From NCBI GenBank assembly GCA_017475805.1, contig JAFVEW010000034.1, positions 1-15,807 on the forward strand: DNA of 15,807 bases. Reading direction: 5' to 3'. The notes beneath the pieces were generated by a model. The model was not told the DNA's origin. It searched no databases and saw only the letters and a program-made list of their open reading frames with translations. The translations under genes were made by a program, and so were the position numbers. Below, one piece after another: positions 7,281 to 13,314 of the stretch. The first letter of the stretch is position 1. Each line of letters starts with the position of its first letter. Source of the stretch: Synergistaceae bacterium (lineage in GTDB: Bacteria; Synergistota; Synergistia; Synergistales; Aminobacteriaceae).

Positions 7281-7952
7281 ATGATTACAGCAAGAATTGA
7301 AGACTATCTCGAGGAATTATTTTTACTCGAAAGCACCGGCAACAGCGTTACTGTTACGGAATTGGCAGAACGTTTGAAAATCACTAAAGGCACGGTAACG
7401 GCGACCATTCAAAAATTAGTCGATCTTGATCTCGTCGAGCATGTACGCTACGGTAATCTTCATCTTACTGAAGCAGGACGGCTCAAAGGAATGATAACTT
7501 TCAGACGTCATGAAGGTTTCAGAGCTTTCTTTCATGAACTTTTAGGACTTGACCGCGAAAAATCTTCAGAAATGGCCTGCTCAATGGAACATTATGTTGA
7601 TGACACGACCGAAGAAAGATTATACGCATTACTCGAATATTTCAGGAAATCGAGAGCAGAACATCAGCCTTGGGTCGATGAAGCATTCCTTGCGATTGAA
7701 AAGCCTGTGCTGCTTGTGCCGGTACCTTTGACTCTTTGCGAACCTGACTCAGAAGGAGCTATTTTGAGATTGACAGCCGACGAGCCTTTACGGAAAAAAT
7801 TAATCGATTTAGGTTTTAAGACCGGCAAGAACGTGAAATTTATAAATAGCAGCGGCGAGATTTTCACCTGCAAACTCGGCAAGAAAGCAATAGAGCTTCC
7901 ATTAAACGAAGCCGCTACAATTTGGATTCAGCAGCCTACGAAAAATAATTAA
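7281..7952 (+). CDS. DtxR/MntR-family metal-dependent regulator with FeoA domain
   Basis: This 223-residue regulator has a winged-helix DNA-binding domain (1-64, HTH around VTELAERLKITKGTVTATIQ), a dimerisation/metal domain (about 65-140) and a C-terminal FeoA/SH3-like domain (about 144-217, from LTLCEPDSEG to ATIWIQQ). The metal-site positions read D8, E11, H77, C100, E103 and H104. The A-C-S-M-E-H stretch has cysteine where MntR has Glu99, as in iron-sensing DtxR/IdeR, whereas D8 is MntR-like (DtxR has Met10). The context, last gene of an iron-uptake operon, argues for Fe(II)-dependent repression of this operon. A GAGGTG site at 7264-7269 precedes the ATG. Autoregulation is likely but the operator should lie upstream of FTR1, outside the window. 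Confidence 0.93.
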   Translation: MITARIEDYLEELFLLESTGNSVTVTELAERLKITKGTVTATIQKLVDLDLVEHVRYGNLHLTEAGRLKGMITFRRHEGFRAFFHELLGLDREKSSEMACSMEHYVDDTTEERLYALLEYFRKSRAEHQPWVDEAFLAIEKPVLLVPVPLTLCEPDSEGAILRLTADEPLRKKLIDLGFKTGKNVKFINSSGEIFTCKLGKKAIELPLNEAATIWIQQPTKNN

Positions 7953-7959
7953 AAGTCAG

Positions 7960-8000
7960 GGAGTGAGGATTAATTTTAATAATAAAAAAATCCTTGCTCC
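7960..8000 (+). repeat. hairpin repeat copy 2, probable operon terminator
   Basis: GGAGTGAGGATT at 7960-7971 pairs with AATCCTTGCTCC at 7989-8000 (12 positions, two G-U wobbles) around a 17-nt AT-rich loop, followed by the T-rich TAATTTATTTTAT. It lies between the DtxR gene and the convergent gene ending at 8127, a natural place for a bidirectional terminator. The 3' arm and flank repeat those of the copy at 1089-1121. Confidence 0.65.
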
Positions 8001-8126
8001 TAATTTATTTTATAATCTGCGGTAGACTCTTGAAAATTTTTTATCGCAGCTGTAAAACTCCGAAACGATATTTTAAGGAGAAGAATAATTTCTGCGCGTA
8101 CTGAGGTTCAGTCATAAATGACGTTT

Positions 8127-8732
8127 TCAAATGACCTGGACGAGTCCTTTTGAGATAGTTCTATGCGGGAAATCTCCATGAATGCAGCTCTTCACATATA
8201 AAAGACAAGTCCCGACGAACTGCGAGCGTAATTTTTCGTCGATGTCGATTTTATGAAGGCTCTCGTTAGGGGCATAAGTATTTTTCATGACGGTTTCACG
8301 GTCATTACGGCCGCGCATGGTGAAAAGTTTTTGATAATATTCCATGCTCTCAATTTTTTTCTCATCGCGGAGCAGGTGTTCGTCATCGATTTCAGAAAAC
8401 CAGACTTTTATTTTATCGTCGTTAGTGTTAGCTAAAATGCAAATAATTTTTTCGCCTGAGAATAAAGCCCGCTCAGCTTCGAGATATGCGGCTAACTGTG
8501 CTTCATCATCTTCAATAAAATTTTGCTTAGTTTCGATTAAGACGGCATATTTTCCATAATCATCTTGAGCCTCGAAACGAATATCAAGTTTATAATGCTC
8601 AGGCTTACGGCCAAGTTTCTTTTCGAGAGCGGCTAAAATTCCGGCGGCCTTAGCGTAAGAAAATTCGCCGTTCTCGATATTTTCAGTCAGGTAACCGCTC
8701 CTGATAGTGTTGATTATTTCGTTCCTTTTCAT
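8127..8732 (-). pseudogene. truncated N6-DNA methylase / type I restriction-type protein (HsdR_N-like N-terminus)
   Basis: These 201 residues match the start of a restriction-modification protein. A PD-(D/E)xK-like fold with D50, E67 and K69 (KLDIRFEAQDD...AVLIETKQ) lies at about 40-110. It is followed by FTMRGRNDRETVMKNTYAPNESLHKIDIDEKLRSQFVGTCLLYVK, which is the lead-in to an N6-methylase domain. After residue 181 the sequence diverges (SCIHGDFPHRT...) and ends, so the whole methylase catalytic part (SAM motif, NPPY) is absent. Full-length relatives are several times longer. P154 and S157 look like substitutions in a normally Leu-rich NELLH segment, which suggests decay. It begins 3 nt after the small membrane protein's stop. 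A stand-alone nuclease-like protein cannot be ruled out, but a truncated remnant is more likely. Confidence 0.7.
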
Positions 8733-8735
8733 AAT

Positions 8736-8921
8736 TTATTCTTGTTGCGGCTCTGTGGTATTTGCTTTTTTATCTAATTCGAGTTTCTTTGACTTGTTCT
8801 CAAGTTTCAGAGCCTCTGCTTGAGCTTCTATACGCTGGGCGCAGGCACTGATATAATCGGCGACCGAATCCGCAAGAGTTGCAAAACAAATTCCAACAAA
8901 AAAAGCTATGATTATTGACAT
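8736..8921 (-). CDS. small membrane protein with coiled-coil tail, unknown function
   Basis: This 61-residue protein has one N-terminal hydrophobic segment (MSIIIAFFVGICFATLAD, residues 1-18) and a charged, helical, Lys/Glu-rich tail (about 30-55, IEAQAEALKLENKSKKLEL) that could form a coiled coil. The start is supported by an AAAGGGGA site 8 nt upstream on the - strand. It lies 43 nt after queH and 3 nt before the truncated methylase gene, in the same direction. I do not recognise a family. The single TM plus coiled coil resembles small phage spanin/holin-adjacent or membrane-anchored accessory proteins, but nothing confirms this. Confidence 0.6.
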   Translation of the reverse strand: MSIIIAFFVGICFATLADSVADYISACAQRIEAQAEALKLENKSKKLELDKKANTTEPQQE

Positions 8922-8964
8922 TAAAAATTTCCCCTTTCCAAACCTAATTTCAAAATAATAAATC

Positions 8965-9510
8965 CTAATTTCTTTTTGAGAAGATACAACCGCAATAATT
9001 TTGACGATAAAGTCCTAATTCTTTTGAAGCCTTTATTGAACGCAAAAAGCCGTTATTTTTTCGCCAGATTCGATTTTGCCAAGCAATATTAGAAGAGTTT
9101 GAAATTTTTTCGCCGAGAGAGTTAATCAAATTTACGTTTTTATGCGGGCTTATTGTCAAAGTCGTGCAGAAATTTTCAAATCCGAATTTTTTAGCACAGC
9201 AAGCACATGCTTCAAGCTGAAGTTCAAAACATTTTTCGCAGCGTCGGCCGCCTTCAGGTTCGTTTTCGAGACCGTGAATTTTCTCGAACCATTCGTCCGG
9301 ATTATACGGCAAAATTTTACATTCAATGCCCGTATGTTTAATTAAAATTTCGAGAGCTTCGAGTCTTTTTTTATATTCTTCAAACGGGTGAATATTAGAG
9401 CCGTAAAAAAATCCTTTAACATTCCAACCTTCAGCTAATAAGTCCGGCACAGGTATGGAAGCGTCAGGCGCGCAACAAATATGGAGCAATAAATTTTTAT
9501 TTTCATTCAT
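8965..9510 (-). CDS. queH: epoxyqueuosine reductase QueH
   Basis: QueH (DUF208 family) reduces epoxyqueuosine to queuosine in the last step of the tRNA Q-base modification at the wobble position. The 181 residues show all family motifs: LLLHICCAPD (C12, C13), FFYGSNIHPFEEYKKRL, EPEGGRRCEKCF (C91, C94), TTLTISPHKN, and the C-terminal FLRSIKASKELGLYRQNYCGC (C173, C175). The cysteine pairs are the expected iron-sulfur/redox positions. Family length is about 180-210, so this is complete. The start must be at or close to 9510 because LLLHICC begins at residue 7, yet there is no Shine-Dalgarno site and a TATAAT box lies only 7 nt upstream, so the transcript may be leaderless. QueH replaces the cobalamin-dependent QueG in many anaerobes. 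Confidence 0.95.
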   Translation of the reverse strand: MNENKNLLLHICCAPDASIPVPDLLAEGWNVKGFFYGSNIHPFEEYKKRLEALEILIKHTGIECKILPYNPDEWFEKIHGLENEPEGGRRCEKCFELQLEACACCAKKFGFENFCTTLTISPHKNVNLINSLGEKISNSSNIAWQNRIWRKNNGFLRSIKASKELGLYRQNYCGCIFSKRN

Positions 9511-9517
9511 AAAATTT

Positions 9518-9523
9518 ATTATA
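9518..9523 (-). promoter_or_regulatory. putative -10 box for queH
   Basis: A perfect TATAAT on the - strand ends 7 nt before the queH ATG (9510). No good -35 box is seen at 16-18 nt. If used, transcription would start at or within a nucleotide or two of the start codon. Confidence 0.45.
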
Positions 9524-9544
9524 CACGCGAGAAAAAACAGAACG

Positions 9545-9553
9545 TGTTATAAT
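9545..9553 (+). promoter_or_regulatory. extended -10 promoter for rpsF operon
   Basis: TGtTATAAT is a full extended -10 element, which explains the lack of a clear -35. It would start transcription near 9560, just upstream of the leader hairpin at 9565-9594 and the rpsF gene. Confidence 0.6.
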
Positions 9554-9564
9554 TCACTCGCCCT

Positions 9565-9594
9565 GTCTCTCGGGAAGACGCACAAACGAGAGAC
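9565..9594 (+). promoter_or_regulatory. leader hairpin of rpsF-ssb-rpsR mRNA
   Basis: GTCTCTCG (9565-9572) and CGAGAGAC (9587-9594) form a perfect 8-bp stem with a 14-nt loop (9573-9586) in the 5' leader. In many bacteria the S6:S18 complex represses its own mRNA through a leader structure at this place. Position fits, but I have not matched the conserved S6:S18 motif. Confidence 0.45.
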
Positions 9595-9622
9595 CAAAGA
9601 CCATAGGGAGGAGGTGTAGAGA

Positions 9623-9901
9623 GTGCGTAAATATGAAATGCTTGTTATCCTTGACGCAACGACCGACAATCAGAGCGAGGAAATTTCTAAAATTGAAGAA
9701 CTCTTAAAGAATTTAGGCGGCACAGTGTCAAAGACAGATGCTTGGGGAAAGAAAACCCTTGCGTATCCCATTCGCAAACAAACTGAAGGTTATTACGTTT
9801 TATTTAACTTTGAGCTTGAACCGGCGCAGACTTTTGAGCTTCGTCGTGTGCTTGGCCTGCGTGCAAACGTTTACCGCCAGCTCGTGCTCGTTCTTGATTA
9901 A
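9623..9901 (+). CDS. rpsF: 30S ribosomal protein S6
   Basis: This is a 92-residue S6, the small-subunit protein that binds S18 and the central domain of 16S rRNA. The typical start RKYEMLVILD and the region WGKKTLAYPIRKQTEGYYVLFNFE are clear, and the length is normal. It uses a GTG start with a very strong GGGAGGAGGTG site (9606-9616). It is the first gene of the conserved rpsF-ssb-rpsR operon, with an extended -10 promoter and a hairpin in the leader that may mediate feedback by S6:S18. Confidence 0.97.
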   Translation: MRKYEMLVILDATTDNQSEEISKIEELLKNLGGTVSKTDAWGKKTLAYPIRKQTEGYYVLFNFELEPAQTFELRRVLGLRANVYRQLVLVLD

Positions 9902-9924
9902 TAAGAAATCAGGAGGTTTTTGCG

Positions 9925-10518
9925 ATGAGAGGTTTGAATCGCGTTATTATTGCCGGAAATTTGACAAGAGACCCTGATGTTCGCGCGACTGTCAATAAAA
10001 GAACTTATGCAAGATTCGGAGTAGCTATTAGTACTCAAAGACGAAACGCTAACGGTGAATTCCAAGATTTTACCGAGTTTGTGAATGTCGTAGTGTGGGG
10101 AGCGCAGGCCGAAAGCTGCGGAAAAATTCTTAAAAAAGGAAGCCCAATTCTTATTGAGGGTCGACTTCAGACGAGTTCTTATGAAGCTCGGGACGGCTCA
10201 GGAAAGAGAACAGCTACTGACGTCGTGGCAGAAAATGTTTTATTCTTAAGTTCAGGCCAGCAGCAAAATCAGGGCGGTAATTCTTGGCAAAATAACAACA
10301 ATAACAATTATTCGCGGCAATCCGCGCCGACTCAGCAAAATAATAATCGGGGAAATAATAGTTATAATGGAAATAATTATAATCAGCCTCCAGCCTTTGA
10401 GCCTCCGACTGACAGCAATTTTGGTCAGCCTATAGGAGACGGCGGTTTTGGAGATTTTAATCCGAATTTTGATCCTAATTTTGTCGGCGGCGGAGATGAG
10501 AGCGATATCCCGTTTTGA
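9925..10518 (+). CDS. ssb: single-stranded DNA-binding protein
   Basis: This 197-residue SSB binds single-stranded DNA during replication, recombination and repair. The OB-fold spans about residues 1-108 (RGLNRVIIAGNLTRDPDVR; FTEFVNVVVWGAQAE; SPILIEGRLQTSSYE). A disordered Gln/Asn-rich linker follows (about 112-165), with many AAT/AAC repeats in the DNA. The acidic tip ends D-E-S-D-I-P-F, the conserved docking peptide for partner proteins. The stop right after the tip is TGA, which shows TGA is a stop in this genome. AGGAGG at 9911-9916 supports the start. Confidence 0.97.
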   Translation: MRGLNRVIIAGNLTRDPDVRATVNKRTYARFGVAISTQRRNANGEFQDFTEFVNVVVWGAQAESCGKILKKGSPILIEGRLQTSSYEARDGSGKRTATDVVAENVLFLSSGQQQNQGGNSWQNNNNNNYSRQSAPTQQNNNRGNNSYNGNNYNQPPAFEPPTDSNFGQPIGDGGFGDFNPNFDPNFVGGGDESDIPF

Positions 10519-10552
10519 TTTTTAAGTTTTTTAAGTTAAGGAGAAATTAAGC

Positions 10553-10855
10553 ATGAATGAACGTGAAAATAACGCACGTGAAAATAAAACCGGCGCACCT
10601 GCGCGTAACGGTGCGAACGGAGGCGGCCTTAGAGCCAGAACTTCAAGACGCAGACCTAAGTTTTGTTATTACTGCGTAGAAAAACAGGAGCAGGTAGATT
10701 ACAAAGACGTTGAAAAGCTCCGCAAATATATAAGCGAGAGAGGAAAAATTATTCCGCGCCGTGTTACAGGAAACTGCGCTAAACATCAGCGTATGTTGAC
10801 CGAAGCAATTAAGCGCGCAAGATATATGGCTCTTTTGCCTTACTCGCTCGATTAA
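10553..10855 (+). CDS. rpsR: 30S ribosomal protein S18 (zinc-type)
   Basis: This 100-residue S18 partners S6 on the small-subunit platform. The conserved core runs from [20 protein letters not shown] through [33 protein letters not shown]. The CYYC pair plus C-A-K-H gives the Cys/Cys/Cys/His set of the zinc-binding (C+) form, which would be one to check if the genome also has a C- copy used under zinc limitation. The N-terminal ~30 residues (Asn/Arg/Gly-rich) are a longer tail than usual. AAGGAGA precedes the ATG. Confidence 0.97.
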   Translation: MNERENNARENKTGAPARNGANGGGLRARTSRRRPKFCYYCVEKQEQVDYKDVEKLRKYISERGKIIPRRVTGNCAKHQRMLTEAIKRARYMALLPYSLD

Positions 10856-10871
10856 TTTTGAGTTTGTATTA

Positions 10872-11813
10872 ATGAAAAGCATAATTCCCTGCGTGTTAAT
10901 CACATTAGCCCTGATTGTCGCAGGGTTTTTTTTGCCTGTCTTAGGCTTCGTAGGTTTAATTTTATGTCCGTTGCCTCTTGCTGTCTTGGGCTGCCTCGAA
11001 GGTCAAAAGCGAATGAGTATCGCCGAGCTTATGATAGAGCTGACGGTTTTTATAATTCTTTCGCCGTCTATGGCCATTTATTTTTTAGTAGGCTGCGCTC
11101 CTGTTGCCGGGATCGTTTATTTTGTCTCGCGTGAGGACGTCAAAGAAGTCAAAAAATACTCCGGCTCTGAGAGTTTATTAATCTGCACTGGCGTTTCGAT
11201 ACTTTTCAAAATAATATTGCTTGTAGGATTTTATTTTTTCACCGGGCGAAATGTTTTATTTCCTGACGCTGCTCAAATGGCGCAGATTATGCAGGAACTT
11301 TACGGCGACCAGCCCGAACTTCAACAGGCCGTGATGCAGGTTATTAATATTTTTCCGTATTTAATGCCGACGCTTTTGACGGTTTACACAGGCTTTGAGG
11401 CTTTTTTGAATTATATTTTGTGCGGAATTTACGTTAAAAAATTTTCGCCGGAAGCAAAATCTTTTCCGCCAGCGTTGCCTGAATTTAAGACGTGGCGTTT
11501 TCCTACGTCGCTCTTAATCGTCGGAGTTGCGAGTTTTGCTATAAGTTTTTTTATAGACTCAGAAAATTGGCTCGACGGCGCAGTGTTCTTGATGAATTTA
11601 GAGATAATTATTAATGTCTTTATGTTCATTCAGGGATTGGCCATGACGTTTTGGATAATGGACGGCTTCAAGCTAAGACGGATTGCGAAAATTTTTTTAT
11701 TTTTTATTATAATGATTCCGTTCTTTTGGGCGTGGCTGATAGTTATTGGGATGAGCGACATGATATTAAATCTTCGCGAGAGAATAAAATTCAAGTCTGA
11801 AAAAGGAGAATAG
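10872..11813 (+). CDS. DUF2232 (YybS-like) membrane protein
   Basis: This 313-residue integral membrane protein has about eight hydrophobic segments. The first two are close together (IPCVLITLALIVAGFFLPVLGFVGLILCPLPLAVL). The last half has FPTSLLIVGVASFAISFFID and a C-terminal cluster ending FFWAWLIVIGMSDMILNLRERIKFK, the DUF2232 pattern. DUF2232 genes commonly sit after rpsR near rplI, as here, but no rplI or gdpP follows. The function is not known. There is no Shine-Dalgarno site before the ATG, and a terminator-like hairpin with eight Ts (10907-10933) lies within codons 12-21, so its expression is probably much lower than that of the ribosomal genes. Confidence 0.8.
   Translation: MKSIIPCVLITLALIVAGFFLPVLGFVGLILCPLPLAVLGCLEGQKRMSIAELMIELTVFIILSPSMAIYFLVGCAPVAGIVYFVSREDVKEVKKYSGSESLLICTGVSILFKIILLVGFYFFTGRNVLFPDAAQMAQIMQELYGDQPELQQAVMQVINIFPYLMPTLLTVYTGFEAFLNYILCGIYVKKFSPEAKSFPPALPEFKTWRFPTSLLIVGVASFAISFFIDSENWLDGAVFLMNLEIIINVFMFIQGLAMTFWIMDGFKLRRIAKIFLFFIIMIPFFWAWLIVIGMSDMILNLRERIKFKSEKGE
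10907..10933 (+). terminator. intrinsic terminator-like hairpin inside the DUF2232 gene
   Basis: AGCCCTG (10907-10913) pairs with CAGGGTT (10921-10927, including a G-U) around a 7-nt loop, and the T-run 10926-10933 follows directly. The form is that of a Rho-independent terminator, 52 nt after the rpsR stop. It would end most rpsF-ssb-rpsR transcripts within the next coding sequence. Confidence 0.55.
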
Positions 11814-11817
11814 ACTC

Positions 11818-12540
11818 ATGGGAAAATATTATCAGGTGTCAACTTTGCAGGCTTTGGCACTGGGCTTTTCAAAGTCTGTGATTACGGTAGAAGAACTGTT
11901 GCAGCATGGTGATCTCGGACTTGGAACTTTTGAAGACGTTGACGGAGAAATGATTGTTTTAGACGGAAAATGCTATCGTGCTCAAAACGATGGAAACGTA
12001 ATCCTTGCTGAAAATAAAAGAGGCGTTCCGTTTGCTTCTGTCTGTCGTTTTAAGCCGCAGCGTATGGAAAAATTGGGTCAAATGGAATCTATCGAAAAGT
12101 TAAAAGAGTGGTTGACGCTCCGAATAGAAGAAGATTTTGGACTTAATTCCATGTATGCTGTCCGAATTGACGGAGATTTTCCCAAAGTTGACGCTCGCTC
12201 AGAATCCGGGACAAAGGCTCATCACGTTACTCTTAAAGACGCATTGAGCATTACACAGAAGGCGTTTATTTTTGAAAATATTAAGGGCTCACTCGTTTGC
12301 GTATATTATCCTGACTATATGGACGGTCTCAACGCCGCAGGTTGGCACTTGCATTTTCTTTCAGAAGATAAAAAATTTGGCGGCCATGTTTTTGACGTAA
12401 ACATGAAGCAAGGAAATGCCGCTTTTTGCAGGATTACAAGCGTAGAAGTGCGAATCCCTGACACTCCGGCTTTTGATACTTATGCGCTGAAGGGTGCTTC
12501 ACAGGAAGAAATCAAAACTGTAGAGCAAGGAAAAAAGTAA
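11818..12540 (+). CDS. budA: alpha-acetolactate decarboxylase
   Basis: This enzyme converts acetolactate to acetoin, the step before 2,3-butanediol, and is zinc-dependent. The 240 residues have the family order: N-terminal YQVSTLQALALGF, GDLGLGTFEDVDGEMIVLDGKCYR (about 31-54), PFASVCRF, and the metal-site region GWHLHFLSEDKKFGGH. H177, H179 and H190 have the same 2 and 11 spacing as the three zinc histidines known for the Brevibacillus enzyme. Length is slightly short but complete. No export signal is visible, so it is cytoplasmic. No acetolactate synthase or butanediol dehydrogenase gene is adjacent; it sits between DUF2232 and purC, 4 nt after the former, with AAAGGAG at the end of that gene as its ribosome site. 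Its role may be to drain acetolactate from branched-chain amino acid synthesis. Confidence 0.93.
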   Translation: MGKYYQVSTLQALALGFSKSVITVEELLQHGDLGLGTFEDVDGEMIVLDGKCYRAQNDGNVILAENKRGVPFASVCRFKPQRMEKLGQMESIEKLKEWLTLRIEEDFGLNSMYAVRIDGDFPKVDARSESGTKAHHVTLKDALSITQKAFIFENIKGSLVCVYYPDYMDGLNAAGWHLHFLSEDKKFGGHVFDVNMKQGNAAFCRITSVEVRIPDTPAFDTYALKGASQEEIKTVEQGKK

Positions 12541-12576
12541 AATTTAATAGTTTAATTTTAAGGAGAAAAAATTTTC

Positions 12577-13296
12577 ATGAGCAATCTTAAAAAATTAGAA
12601 CAGATTTACGAAGGCAAAGCTAAAAAAGTTTTCAAGACCGACAGTCCTGATTTTTATATCGTTGAGTATAAAGACGACGCCACAGCCTTTAATGGCCTCA
12701 AGCACGGCACTATCGCTGGCAAAGGCGTCATTAACAACAAGATGAGTAATTTAATGTTCAATTTGCTTGAGAAAAACGGAGTAAAAACTCATTTTGTCGA
12801 ACAACTTAGCGACCGCGAGACAGTTGTCAAAGCCGTGAAAATCGTTCCGCTTGAAATTATTATTCGCAACGTTGCCGCAGGTTCTTTCTCAAAACGTTAC
12901 GGCGTTGAAGAAGGCACAGCGTTAAAATGTCCGACGCTCGAATTTTCATTGAAAGACGACGCTCTAAATGACCCGTTGATTAATGATTCTCATATAATCG
13001 CGCTTGGCGTTGCTACAGAAAAAGAGCTTGATGATATTAGAAAACTTGCCTACAAAGTTAATGACGTTCTCAAAGAATTTTTCTTAAGCATCGGCGTTAA
13101 ATTAATTGATTTCAAAATTGAAGCAGGAAGATTATCGGACGGCGAGATAATTTTAGCCGACGAAATTTCACCCGATACTTGCAGATTTTGGGACGCCAAG
13201 ACAAACGAGAAGCTCGACAAAGATAGATTTAGACGTGATATGGGCGGCGTAGAAGAAGCTTATCAGGAAATTTTCAAACGAATCAACAGCAAATAA
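12577..13296 (+). CDS. purC: SAICAR synthetase (purine biosynthesis)
   Basis: PurC joins CAIR and aspartate with ATP to form SAICAR in de novo purine synthesis. The 239 residues are normal length. Visible motifs are [11 protein letters not shown], the nucleotide-binding region [50 protein letters not shown] and [21 protein letters not shown] lies 15-9 nt before the ATG. It is followed after 18 nt by purF, a common pairing. No PurR-type or purine riboswitch element is seen in the 36-nt gap before it. Confidence 0.97.
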   Translation: MSNLKKLEQIYEGKAKKVFKTDSPDFYIVEYKDDATAFNGLKHGTIAGKGVINNKMSNLMFNLLEKNGVKTHFVEQLSDRETVVKAVKIVPLEIIIRNVAAGSFSKRYGVEEGTALKCPTLEFSLKDDALNDPLINDSHIIALGVATEKELDDIRKLAYKVNDVLKEFFLSIGVKLIDFKIEAGRLSDGEIILADEISPDTCRFWDAKTNEKLDKDRFRRDMGGVEEAYQEIFKRINSK

Positions 13297-13314
13297 TTTT
13301 TAATTTTTTATAAA

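Noticed and set aside
8253..8559. Two + strand open frames opposite the methylase-like gene
   Set aside because: They are shadows of the - strand gene with its clear ExK and FVGTCLL motifs.
9142..9345. Open frame on the + strand opposite queH
   Set aside because: It is a shadow of queH, which has all family motifs; the + frame shows no recognisable protein and no ribosome site.
10274..10385. AAT/AAC-rich low-complexity stretch as a DNA repeat or CRISPR-like array
   Set aside because: It encodes the Asn/Gln-rich linker of SSB, a normal property of this protein.
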